A stretch of 9,752 nucleotides of DNA from Deltaproteobacteria bacterium (GTDB lineage Bacteria; Desulfobacterota; DSM-4660; Desulfatiglandales; B25-G16). How positions within the stretch are numbered: position 1 is the stretch's first letter; every line of letters starts with the position of its first letter. This document shows positions 1 to 6,145 of the stretch, one piece after another. The stretch spans positions 1 through 9,752 of the forward strand of contig JAGYMO010000078.1 of the NCBI GenBank assembly GCA_018400255.1. The letters are read 5' to 3'. Below the pieces are notes generated by a model that made no database searches, was not told the origin of the DNA, and worked only from the letters and a program-made list of their open reading frames with translations. The position numbers were made by a program, and so were the translations under genes.

Positions 1-58
1 ACAGATAGGCCTATTCCTACGGAAACTGGAGTCTGCCCTCTACTCTACCTATTTTCTG

Positions 59-88
59 TTACGAAAAACGTTTTTTTTGTGATATGAT
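59..88 (+). promoter_or_regulatory. possible sigma-70 promoter for the tgt gene
   Basis: A good -10-like hexamer TATGAT lies at 83-88. A poor -35-like TTACGA lies at 59-64, giving an 18-bp spacer. Transcription would start near 95, leaving about 50 nt of leader before the ATG at 147. A T-run (71-78) follows a self-complementary ACGAAAAACG stretch and could instead be the terminator tail of an upstream gene. This is the only promoter-like match seen between the window edge and the gene. Confidence 0.3.
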
Positions 89-146
89 TCTTTAACGAAT
101 CCACCTTTGTTATTTAGACAATTAAACAGCACAGAGAAATATATCA

Positions 147-1346
147 ATGTTTTCATTTGAAGTTATGACAGAGGACGGAAAGGCGAGGGCAGGCAATTTA
201 GTTACTTCCCATGGGTCTATTAAGACCCCATCTTTCGTGTCAGTCGGGACTTTGGCTTCGGTAAATCCTCTATCAGTGGATGAATTGCTGAACATAGGGA
301 CACAGGTCATCATTGCAAATGCATTTCACCTTCACCTTCAGCCGGGAGAGGATGTTATTAACAGGCGAGGGGGTCTTCATAATTTTATGAGATGGGATAG
401 GCCTTTGATAACTGATTCCGGAGGATTTCAGGCCTTTAGCCTTGGTGCGAGAAAAGAAGCAAGGTCAGGAAAAATTGCATCAATGTCTAACGATAAAAAA
501 TTTAAAGGGCCTGGAGTACATACAGAAAAAGAGAAGCCTTCCATATCAGTCGACGAGGACGGCATTAAATTCTTATCCTATATTGATGGCTCCGAGCGGA
601 ATTATACGCCGGAGCGTATTATAAATATAGAGAAAAAGCTCGGGGCGGATATTATTATGATGCTCGATGAGTGCACGTCACCTTTCCATGACTATCGCTA
701 TACAAAAGAGGCTATGGCAAGAACTCAGAGGTGGTCTTTAAGGGCACTGGAAGAATTTAAGCAGGCTTCCTCTGATGGCCAGGCCCTTTTTGGCATTGTT
801 CAAGGGGGTATTTTTAAGGACCTTAGATTGGAGGGGGCTCGATTCCTTGCCGAACAGGACTTTAGTGGATATGCAATTGGAGGTTTTCTCGGAGAATCAA
901 AGAAAGGAATGCATGATATTTTGGACCTCGTTATGCCATTGCTAAAAAAAGATAAACCAAGGCATCTTTTGGGCATTGGTGAGATAGACGATATATTTGA
1001 AATCGTAGAGCGTGGTATTGACCTCTTTGATTGTATTTTTCCTACCAAACTTGCTAAAACAGGCACCGTCTTTACAAAAGAAGGCAAACGTTATAGAATA
1101 CATCTGCTTAATAGTGCTTATAGATATGACACGAGGCCCATAGATGAATCGTGCAAATGTTATACATGTATGAATTATTCTAAGGCGTATATCCGTTATC
1201 TTTTTAAAATTAAGGATTCTTTTGCAGTGCGGCTTGCATCTATTCATAATTTGAGCTTTATTGAGTCATTAATGCGTCAAATACGTGTAGCAATAATGGA
1301 AAAACGATTTTCTGAATTAAAAAGGGAGTGGCTTCGGGATACTTAA
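147..1346 (+). CDS. tgt: tRNA-guanine(34) transglycosylase family protein
   Basis: The family swaps guanine 34 in GUN anticodons for preQ1 (most bacteria) or queuine, in the queuosine pathway, in the cytosol. The 399-residue protein opens with the usual GKARAG and TPSF segments. Asp90 in TDSGGFQ is the expected general base and Asp295 in LFDCIFPT the expected nucleophile. Zinc ligands are Cys336, Cys338, Cys341 (CxCxxC) and His367 in SIHNL. Oddities: about 30 extra residues (roughly 102-135) between the SGGFQ motif and the IDGSERNYTPE segment; the substrate loop reads GGFLGE (245-250) instead of GGLxVGE; and the RNA-binding PTRxxRNG segment reads PTKLAKTG. The start is chosen because the family N-terminus begins here, although the ribosome site is weak. 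The yfbaK-like deacylase follows 87 bp later. Family assignment is firm; the exact base used is open. Confidence 0.93.
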   Translation: MFSFEVMTEDGKARAGNLVTSHGSIKTPSFVSVGTLASVNPLSVDELLNIGTQVIIANAFHLHLQPGEDVINRRGGLHNFMRWDRPLITDSGGFQAFSLGARKEARSGKIASMSNDKKFKGPGVHTEKEKPSISVDEDGIKFLSYIDGSERNYTPERIINIEKKLGADIIMMLDECTSPFHDYRYTKEAMARTQRWSLRALEEFKQASSDGQALFGIVQGGIFKDLRLEGARFLAEQDFSGYAIGGFLGESKKGMHDILDLVMPLLKKDKPRHLLGIGEIDDIFEIVERGIDLFDCIFPTKLAKTGTVFTKEGKRYRIHLLNSAYRYDTRPIDESCKCYTCMNYSKAYIRYLFKIKDSFAVRLASIHNLSFIESLMRQIRVAIMEKRFSELKREWLRDT

Positions 1347-1433
1347 AATTAATAGTTATAATCTCAATTTCCTTAATGTGTTTCACTAAATACGTGATAA
1401 ACGATATATGCATTTTTTAAGGATTTCGAAAGG

Positions 1434-1919
1434 ATGGCCAAAGAAAAGCTACCTGTGACCCAGGCAATTAGAACACTAAGGGCATATAATGCTGAATTTT
1501 CTATACATGCCTATAAGTATGAGGATAAGGGAGGAACATCATTGGCCTCAAAAGAACTCAATGTGGATGAGTACAATGTTATAAAAACCCTTGTTATGGA
1601 GGATGAAGAGGGTGAGGCCTTTTTGGTTCTCATGCATGGAGATAAAAAGGTCTCCACGAAAGGCCTTGCAAGGTTTTTAGGGGTGAAGAGCGTTACGTCA
1701 TGTGAACCTGATAAGGCCCATAATCTAACGGGATATTTTGTCGGAGGCATATCGCCATTCGGAACGAAGAGAAAACTGAGGGTGTATATTGAGTCAACAA
1801 TTTTGGATTTAGAGACGATATATATTAATGCAGGTAAAAGAGGGCTGCTAGTAGAGATGAAACCGCGTTATTTGTCTGATGTATTAAAGCCAATGCCTGT
1901 AAAAGTGGCAATTTCATAG
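1434..1919 (+). CDS. ybaK: YbaK/EbsC family aminoacyl-tRNA deacylase
   Basis: This family hydrolyses mischarged tRNA in trans, typically Cys-tRNA(Pro) made by prolyl-tRNA synthetase. The 161-residue protein is a single complete domain of normal length. Recognisable blocks are the VIKTLV stretch with the conserved lysine Lys51, the TGYFVGGISPFG block at 99-110, and INAGKRGLL at 131-139. An AAGGA ribosome site at 1419-1423 sits 10 nt before the ATG. It follows tgt by 87 bp with no clear terminator between, so the two may be co-transcribed; both act on tRNA. Which mischarged tRNA it edits cannot be read from the sequence, since Cys-tRNA(Pro), Ala-tRNA(Pro) and related editors share this fold. 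The name ybaK is by family likeness. Confidence 0.88.
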   Translation: MAKEKLPVTQAIRTLRAYNAEFSIHAYKYEDKGGTSLASKELNVDEYNVIKTLVMEDEEGEAFLVLMHGDKKVSTKGLARFLGVKSVTSCEPDKAHNLTGYFVGGISPFGTKRKLRVYIESTILDLETIYINAGKRGLLVEMKPRYLSDVLKPMPVKVAIS

Positions 1920-1929
1920 AATTTCATTT

Positions 1930-2042
1930 GTGCTCAAGTCAACTCCTATTCTAAAAGGGATAGCTTGAGGGTCAGAAGCACAAAGGCACACAGGCACTGA
2001 GTTTTTGAGGTGCATTATTTCTTTGCCATGTTGCCCCTTTGT
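1930..2042. repeat. structured intergenic stretch with 8-bp tandem repeats
   Basis: Three degenerate 8-bp units run head to tail: GCACAAAG (1978-1985), GCACACAG (1986-1993), GCACTGAG (1994-2001). They are embedded in complementary segments. CTCAAG (1933-1938) matches CTTGAG (1964-1969), GTGCT (1930-1934) matches AGCAC (1977-1981), and ACAAAGG (1980-1986) matches CCTTTGT (2036-2042). Several of these pairings exclude one another. No gene was recognised here. It could be the end of the ybaK transcript or a degraded mobile repeat. Confidence 0.5.
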
Positions 2043-2089
2043 AACGGAACCTGATAAAGCTATTAGACTTAAGATATTCGCCTCTTGGT

Positions 2090-2149
2090 TCCCGACGATA
2101 CGTCGGGAGAAGGCAAGGGTTTTTCTCCCATTCCCCGAAGGAGACAATA
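2090..2149 (+). repeat. dispersed hairpin repeat, copy A
   Basis: A perfect hairpin, TCCCGACG (2090-2097), loop ATA, CGTCGGGA (2101-2108), is followed by a 34-nt core at 2116-2149. The core recurs with 33 of 34 bases identical, on the opposite strand, at 9622-9655; the single difference is at 2130. The core can itself fold, because TCTCC near its middle pairs with GGAGA near its end. The AAGGAG inside the core (2138-2143) also resembles a ribosome-binding site for the short ORF that follows. Confidence 0.8.
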
Positions 2150-2154
2150 ACTAT

Positions 2155-2196
2155 ATGGGTAATTTTATGAATTTTTATAGGCACATACTTAAATAA
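2155..2196 (+). CDS. possible 13-codon leader peptide ahead of the HDOD gene
   Basis: An ATG at 2155 opens a 13-codon ORF (MGNFMNFYRHILK) ending at TAA 2194-2196, five bases before the ATG of the HDOD gene. An AAGGAG lies at 2138-2143, 11 nt before this ATG, a slightly long spacing. The HDOD gene itself has no Shine-Dalgarno sequence in the AT-rich bases just before it. Translation of this short ORF could therefore bring ribosomes to the HDOD start by termination-reinitiation. The peptide resembles nothing known to me and the role is inference. Confidence 0.3.
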   Translation: MGNFMNFYRHILK

Positions 2197-2201
2197 ATAA
2201 A

Positions 2202-3377
2202 ATGAAGCCAGAAGATCTCATTAAAAAAATAGAGTCAGGTTACTCTCTCCCACCGCTTTCACCAGTTGCAATGAAATTAATCGAGATGGCCTTAGATGAT
2301 TCTTGCACCGCTGATAAGCTAGCCTCTACCATATCTAATGACCCCTCCCTCACGGTGAGGGTTTTAAGGATAGCAAATAGTGCCTTTTTTCATTCTTCAA
2401 AGCCTACAACCTCGCTGAGACAGGCCATTGTGAGGATGGGATTTCAGCGTCTTAGAATAATGGCGCTTTCTCTTTCTCTGCGGGAAACATTTCCTATGGG
2501 AACGATTGGGCCATTTGATTATGAACAGTTCTGGAAAATTAGTCTTTATAAGGCGCTTATATCTAAATGCATAAGCGAGCAAATAGGAGAGGGCTCTCCT
2601 GATGAGATATTTATCTCCGCCTTGATTATGGAGATAGGATTTTTAATCCTTTTTGACATAATGATTAAGCCAGATAGTGAGATTGCCATTATTACATTAG
2701 AGCCATTGGAAGATTTACTTAAATGGGAGAAAGGGCGTTATGGGATAGATCATAGACAAGTGGGAGAGGCTGCCCTTAAATGTTGGCAATTTCCTCAATC
2801 AATTGCCCAGAGCCAGTTGATTTATGGTGAGGCCGCCCTTTCTGAAGATGCGCCTTTGCTGGCAAAGATTTATGAGCTAGCAGGAAAATTTTCTCGACTA
2901 ATATTGCACGAATCAACTAGTTTTCATGATCCTTTTATAGAAGCTGAGAGGATTTTTGGCCTTAGAAGGGAGGCTATTAATGATATATTGATTGAGACCT
3001 TTGACAAGGTCCAGTACATTGCAAAAAGTCTGAATTTAGCATTAAACAAAGAGATGGACTTACTTGAGATTATGGAGAAGGCCAACAAGACACTGAGCGA
3101 TATTTCAGAAAGAATGTCAAATTTTGATGGGAGGAATTATAAAGAGAGGCTACCTTCGTTTGAATCGCTTAATGGAAAAAATGAAGTAGTTCAGTATACC
3201 CTTCAAGCAGTGGCCCATGAAATTCGTAATCCCCTTCTTGCAGTGGGCGGCTTTGCCCGCAAGCTGGCAGAGTCCCTGGATTTAGATGCAAAGGGAAGCC
3301 AGTACGCAAACATAATTCTTGAAGAGGCAAAAAGGCTGGAAAAGGCGATTTCCAAAATGAATAACACAATTGTATAG
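2202..3377 (+). CDS. HDOD domain protein with C-terminal HisKA domain, no ATPase domain
   Basis: This is a 391-residue cytosolic signalling protein. The N-terminal HDOD domain (about 12-210) opens with LPPLSPVAMKLIEMA and includes ISNDPSLTVRVLRIANSAFF. As usual for HDOD, the HD metal ligands are absent (LIMEIG at 142-146). A helical linker (about 260-330) leads to a HisKA dimerisation and phosphotransfer domain (about 331-391) with the H-box AVAHEIRNPL and phosphoacceptor His339. The protein stops at the end of the second HisKA helix; no HATPase domain is present and none is recognisable in the frame beyond the stop. It cannot phosphorylate itself unless another kinase acts in trans. HDOD proteins usually act as signalling scaffolds. 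The start fits the domain edge although no ribosome site lies directly upstream. Confidence 0.88.
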   Translation: MKPEDLIKKIESGYSLPPLSPVAMKLIEMALDDSCTADKLASTISNDPSLTVRVLRIANSAFFHSSKPTTSLRQAIVRMGFQRLRIMALSLSLRETFPMGTIGPFDYEQFWKISLYKALISKCISEQIGEGSPDEIFISALIMEIGFLILFDIMIKPDSEIAIITLEPLEDLLKWEKGRYGIDHRQVGEAALKCWQFPQSIAQSQLIYGEAALSEDAPLLAKIYELAGKFSRLILHESTSFHDPFIEAERIFGLRREAINDILIETFDKVQYIAKSLNLALNKEMDLLEIMEKANKTLSDISERMSNFDGRNYKERLPSFESLNGKNEVVQYTLQAVAHEIRNPLLAVGGFARKLAESLDLDAKGSQYANIILEEAKRLEKAISKMNNTIV

Positions 3378-3450
3378 CATTTGCCTTTATATCATTGCTG
3401 CAATACTTGTTACCTACCTGAAAGAGAGAGCCCCACAATTAATAATAACC

Positions 3451-3472
3451 TTGTTGATTCATGGATCAACAA
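3451..3472. other. perfect 8-bp inverted repeat
   Basis: TTGTTGAT (3451-3458), loop TCATGG, ATCAACAA (3465-3472). It lies 74 bases after the HDOD stop codon. No T-run follows on either strand, so it looks less like an intrinsic terminator than like a protein-binding palindrome or an mRNA 3' end structure for the HDOD transcript. Confidence 0.45.
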
Positions 3473-3680
3473 CGGTAAAGCGAGTATGGTAAGCGCAGAA
3501 AAAATTATTGTTTTATCGGTGTTTATGATGTGTTACGGTCTTGCCTTGAGTCCTAAGGTAAATGCATCATTGGGGACCGCTTGCTTTTTTTATTGCTTGG
3601 AATCTTGAAACCCGGCGATGCGGTGTGTATTGGCAAGGGTGGAAATTCTTAATCAGTAACGGAAAATAATTCATTGGTCA

Positions 3681-3707
3681 ACTACCACCACATAACATGG
3701 TGGTAGT
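3681..3707 (-). terminator. hairpin directly after the hsp20 cluster
   Basis: A perfect 10-bp stem, ACTACCACCA (3681-3690) with TGGTGGTAGT (3698-3707), encloses a 7-nt loop. On the minus strand it begins four bases after the TAA of the third hsp20 gene, the normal place for an operon terminator. The tail on that strand (TGACCAATGAATTATTTT) has only a weak, delayed T-run, so termination may be inefficient, or the hairpin may mainly protect the mRNA end. Confidence 0.55.
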
Positions 3708-3711
3708 CACT

Positions 3712-4449
3712 TTAACCGCTGCGTATTGGAATTTTCTTGATTTGCTCAGATTCAGCCATAGACTTTGGTAGATTAACGGTCAGCACACCATCTATAAAAT
3801 GTGCATCGACTTTATCTGGTTCCACTTTGCAGGGAAGATAAAAACTCCTCTGGAAAGAACCGTAGGAACGTTCTGTTTTATAATAACCTCTTTCCTTCAA
3901 ATTTTGTTGCTCTCTTTTTTCCCCGCTAATAGTTATTCTGTTTTCAGTAACTGAAATATCAACGTTGTCTTTAACCACTCCCGGAAGCTCTGCTGTTATT
4001 ACTATTTCATTATCCGATTCGCTCATATCAACGCGAGGCCAGTTTGATTCCACAATATCTGTTTTAAAGGCCCAGGGAGCTTCCTCATCCATTAATGGTA
4101 TTCTTAGATTTTTGTAGAAGTCATCAAATAGGCGATTAGTGGACTTACGTAAATCAAGTAAGGACCGCGACCAGGCATCAGGCTGAAAATCAGTATACCT
4201 CTCGATATTAACAGGGAGTTGGTTTCCCCTGGTTTTCTTGGGGACAAGTTCCCTTATTTTTTCTGAAAGTCCCTTTAATTCTTTGCTAAGATCATCAGCT
4301 GATTCACGCATATCCTGTCCTGTTCCCCTTAGACGTTCCTTTACCTTTTTTGTAAGTTCCGCCACCTCTTTTTTTAAATTGTCAATAGACTCTTTTATCT
4401 CCTTACTTGCCTCATCCAGTTTCTTCTTTGCTTTTTGAGATACGGCCAT
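3712..4449 (-). CDS. small heat-shock protein (Hsp20) with N-terminal coiled-coil extension
   Basis: This is an ATP-independent holdase chaperone of 245 residues, well above the usual 140-160. The C-terminal half is standard: a lead-in with NRLFDDFYKNL (105-115), an alpha-crystallin domain at about 137-230 with the AELPGV motif and the IDGVLTVNLPKS signature (219-230), and a C-terminal IPI motif (240-242) of the IxI type used for oligomer contacts. The first 70 residues are different: a highly charged Lys/Glu-rich helix with heptad-like hydrophobics (about 5-70), predicted by eye to be a coiled coil or amphipathic helix. AAAGGAGG at 4458-4465 is a strong ribosome site for the chosen ATG. It is last of three hsp20 genes, separated from the second by a 184-bp structured spacer, so it may have its own control. 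Confidence 0.92.
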   Translation of the reverse strand: MAVSQKAKKKLDEASKEIKESIDNLKKEVAELTKKVKERLRGTGQDMRESADDLSKELKGLSEKIRELVPKKTRGNQLPVNIERYTDFQPDAWSRSLLDLRKSTNRLFDDFYKNLRIPLMDEEAPWAFKTDIVESNWPRVDMSESDNEIVITAELPGVVKDNVDISVTENRITISGEKREQQNLKERGYYKTERSYGSFQRSFYLPCKVEPDKVDAHFIDGVLTVNLPKSMAESEQIKKIPIRSG

Positions 4450-4476
4450 GATATCATCCTCCTTTGTCCCAAATGA

Positions 4477-4612
4477 AATGATACTTTTCTTCTCGATTTA
4501 TTGCTTAAACAATAGAGCGGCTTGCTTTAAGAATGTAATTTTTTCCTTTTCTTCTAAAGCCGCTCGATTGTTTTAAGCTAAATGATTAATGTCATTATTT
4601 TACAGTATCATT
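4477..4612. repeat. nested inverted-repeat element between hsp20 genes
   Basis: The outer arms AATGATACT (4477-4485) and AGTATCATT (4604-4612) are perfect complements. Inside, 4503-4523 pairs with 4557-4578 over about 21 bp with one mismatch and one bulged base, around a 33-nt loop that can partly extend the stem. Neither side has a T-run typical of a terminator. The element sits in the leader of the coiled-coil hsp20 gene; its outer edge is 11 bases from the ribosome site. It could be an mRNA structure controlling the third gene, an RNA processing signal, or a small non-autonomous mobile element. Confidence 0.7.
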
Positions 4613-4633
4613 CGAGGTTGAGCTGACTCCTTG

Positions 4634-5044
4634 TTAACTTTTAACTGTTATTTTTCGAGGCGTTGCAGCTTCAACCTTAGGAAGTTTTAATCGAAGGACC
4701 CCATCCTTCATTTCAGCGTCTATTTTACCCTGGTCAATGATCTGTGAAAGGGTGAACTGCCTGTAGTATTTGCCCGTACTATATTCTCTAATGACATCAA
4801 CCTCATCAGCACCTTCAGGTGAATTTACGTCGCCGTCTAAGGTGAGTATGTTTTCATGGAGGTCGATGTTCAGAGTTTTAGGCTTGACCCCGGGCATGTC
4901 TGCTAACAGGGTAATATTCTTATCAGTTTCATATATATCAACTGCCGGGGTGAATACCAGCCCAGATTTTGTTTGTTCAGCCGGCGAGGTCACTTCTGAT
5001 TTCTCTTTCGCTTGCAGTGCTTTACTTTCTGTATTTACCATCAT
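4634..5044 (-). CDS. small heat-shock protein (Hsp20), short form
   Basis: A 136-residue Hsp20 family chaperone that would hold unfolding proteins in soluble complexes. The N-terminal arm is short and polar (about 1-30, rich in Lys, Glu, Ser and Thr). The alpha-crystallin domain spans about 31-123 with ADMPGV (48-53) and MKDGVLRLKLPK (112-123), and the tail KITVKS carries an IxV version of the oligomer-locking motif. Two adjacent ATG codons (5042-5044 and 5039-5041) follow a GAAAGGAGG ribosome site at 5050-5058; either could be used. It starts 24 bases after the first hsp20 gene and shares the same AUGAAAGGAGG-type leader, which supports co-transcription. The sequence is well diverged from its two neighbours, so this is not a recent duplication. 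Confidence 0.92.
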   Translation of the reverse strand: MMVNTESKALQAKEKSEVTSPAEQTKSGLVFTPAVDIYETDKNITLLADMPGVKPKTLNIDLHENILTLDGDVNSPEGADEVDVIREYSTGKYYRQFTLSQIIDQGKIDAEMKDGVLRLKLPKVEAATPRKITVKS

Positions 5045-5068
5045 GTAAGCCTCCTTTCATTTTTGATA

Positions 5069-5533
5069 TTAGGATGTCTTGACGGTAATCTGCTTTGGTT
5101 TTGAGGCCGCTGCCTTAGGCAAAACCACCGTGAGAATTCCGTCAGCACAATTTGCCTCCGCCTTCCCTGTATCTACCTGGGAGGGCAGGTTGACAATCCT
5201 GCTAAATTTCCCCTGTTCCATTTCTCTGCGATGATACTGAGCCTTCTCTTCCTCAACAGGAAGGTTTCTCTCACCAGAGATAGAAAGACTATCACCTGTA
5301 ACAGATATGTCTATATCATCAGCCCTGAGACCTGGAAGCTCGGCCCTGATATAATAGTTGTTTTTATCCTCTGTAATATTCATGAGGGGGAAAACTCCCG
5401 CTGTTGTTTCCCTCAATACACTCCTTGTTAGGCCTTCAGTAAGTAGGTCCATTTGCCTTCTTATGTTTTCCAATTCCTCAAAAGGGCTCGTCAAGACCCT
5501 CGTAGGCCAGCCAGTAATTCTTCTTAATATCAT
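5069..5533 (-). CDS. small heat-shock protein (Hsp20), first gene of the cluster
   Basis: A 154-residue Hsp20 of usual length. The N-terminal arm (1-46) includes the amphipathic FEELENIRRQMDLL segment common to bacterial class A proteins. The alpha-crystallin domain covers about 47-142 with AELPGL (64-69) and CADGILTVVLPK (129-140). The tail KQITVKTS supplies an IxV motif. AAAGGAGGT lies just before the ATG on the minus strand. Its gene leads a probable transcript with the 136-residue hsp20, and perhaps the third, reading away from cheY across a 612-bp divergent region. A TTGACA box 170 bases upstream may drive it. I saw no sigma-32 or CIRCE site, so heat induction is not shown by the sequence. 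Confidence 0.93.
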   Translation of the reverse strand: MILRRITGWPTRVLTSPFEELENIRRQMDLLTEGLTRSVLRETTAGVFPLMNITEDKNNYYIRAELPGLRADDIDISVTGDSLSISGERNLPVEEEKAQYHRREMEQGKFSRIVNLPSQVDTGKAEANCADGILTVVLPKAAASKPKQITVKTS

Positions 5534-5678
5534 AGTTCATACCTCCTTTCATTTGCGTTTAGGTTTAATGTAAAAAGCCCTAATAACAGCCTCGTAAAAT
5601 CCTTTATATTCTGCGATTTTAATTAACCATTTTCAGAGCCTTAAAGAAGGTCCACCGATCGATGGGTATTTTTATAAA

Positions 5679-5708
5679 AATAAATAATCAGCTTTTTAAA
5701 GTTGTCAA
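5679..5708 (-). promoter_or_regulatory. possible sigma-70 promoter for the hsp20 cluster
   Basis: On the minus strand a perfect -35 box TTGACA (5708-5703) is followed after 18 bases by TTTATT (5684-5679), a 4-of-6 match to the -10 consensus. The -10 overlaps the 16-bp AT palindrome at 5667-5682. The leader would be about 140 nt. The CTTGAC start of the -35 also resembles a sigma-32 -35 box, but no CCCCAT-type -10 lies at the right distance. Confidence 0.4.
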
Positions 5709-5976
5709 GAGGGTCGAAAAAGGCTTACCAGACAAAGGTAAAGTGTATTTGCTAAGTTTTTCAAGTTGGGCTCGGTGGTTTGGAAATTCCACATATAAGA
5801 ACATTTTATGCGGTTTTTTATAATAATTAACTTTAGAAAATCTCTGAATTTCCGATTAATCCTTTATAAATAGTAAAATGGCTTACCATGAAATTTTGAC
5901 TTTTAAAGCAGCATTGCAGCAGACCCAGAATATTTAACAGAATGAAGTGTTTTAGAATGGTTTAGCTCTTAAAATC

Positions 5977-6004
5977 TTGGGATTTACTCCAATTAGACTA
6001 TAAA
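5977..6004 (+). promoter_or_regulatory. possible sigma-70 promoter for cheY and cheX
   Basis: TTGGGA (5977-5982), a 4-of-6 match to the -35 consensus, and TATAAA (5999-6004), a 5-of-6 match to -10, are 16 bases apart. Transcription would begin near 6011 and leave a leader of about 135 nt that includes the tandem TTTTTATGA pair. Chance matches are likely in such AT-rich DNA. Confidence 0.3.
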
Positions 6005-6145
6005 TATGATAGCATTAAACGTAAGAAAAATGAATTTAACTTTTTATGATTTTTATGATAGTGTTCAATCAGTTAAAAAAGTTTTCCATTTTGCTAATAG
6101 TTATTTTCAAGATTTCAGAAAACCAATTAATTGTGAGGAAGTGAT

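Larger units (their letters stand above)
3378..3711. other. intergenic region between convergent HDOD and hsp20 genes
   Basis: No convincing gene was found in these 334 bases. They hold two perfect hairpins, listed separately. The HDOD frame stays open past its TAG stop as far as 3608. An ATG at 3486 within it would encode about 40 residues with a hydrophobic signal-like segment (IIVLSVFMMCYGLAL), but there is no proper ribosome site and no family likeness, so it is not called as a gene. Confidence 0.5.
5534..6145. other. 612-bp divergent control region between hsp20 and cheY
   Basis: No gene was recognised on either strand. The stretch is AT-rich. It holds a perfect 16-bp palindrome TATTTTTATAAAAATA (5667-5682), a short palindrome TGGAAATTCCA (5781-5791), a tandem pair of TTTTTATGA (6041-6049 and 6050-6058), and one promoter-like pair for each direction, listed separately. 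Its length leaves room for several regulator sites or a small RNA that cannot be identified by eye. Confidence 0.6.

Noticed and set aside
5..14. Palindrome ATAGGCCTAT at the window edge
   Set aside because: Ten bases only, next to the cut end, with no partner or gene context visible.
942..1247. Open frames antisense to the tgt gene (also 800-1087)
   Set aside because: They lie wholly within a well-supported gene, match no family and lack ribosome sites.
2005..2196. 63-codon plus-strand ORF upstream of the HDOD gene
   Set aside because: It depends on a TTG start and runs through the hairpin repeat; only the last 13 codons, with their own ATG and AAGGAG, deserve attention.
3381..3608. In-frame open reading frame after the HDOD stop, with a hydrophobic segment
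   Set aside because: It starts only with TTG, or with a poorly preceded ATG at 3486. It contains a hairpin, resembles no family, and could be chance continuation of the frame. Amber read-through was considered but nothing supports it.
5534..6145. Sigma-32 or CIRCE heat-shock site for the hsp20 genes
   Set aside because: CTTGAAA-like words occur on the minus strand (near 5756 and 6106) but no CCCCAT-type -10 lies at the proper distance, and the CIRCE halves TTAGCACTC/GAGTGCTAA are absent.
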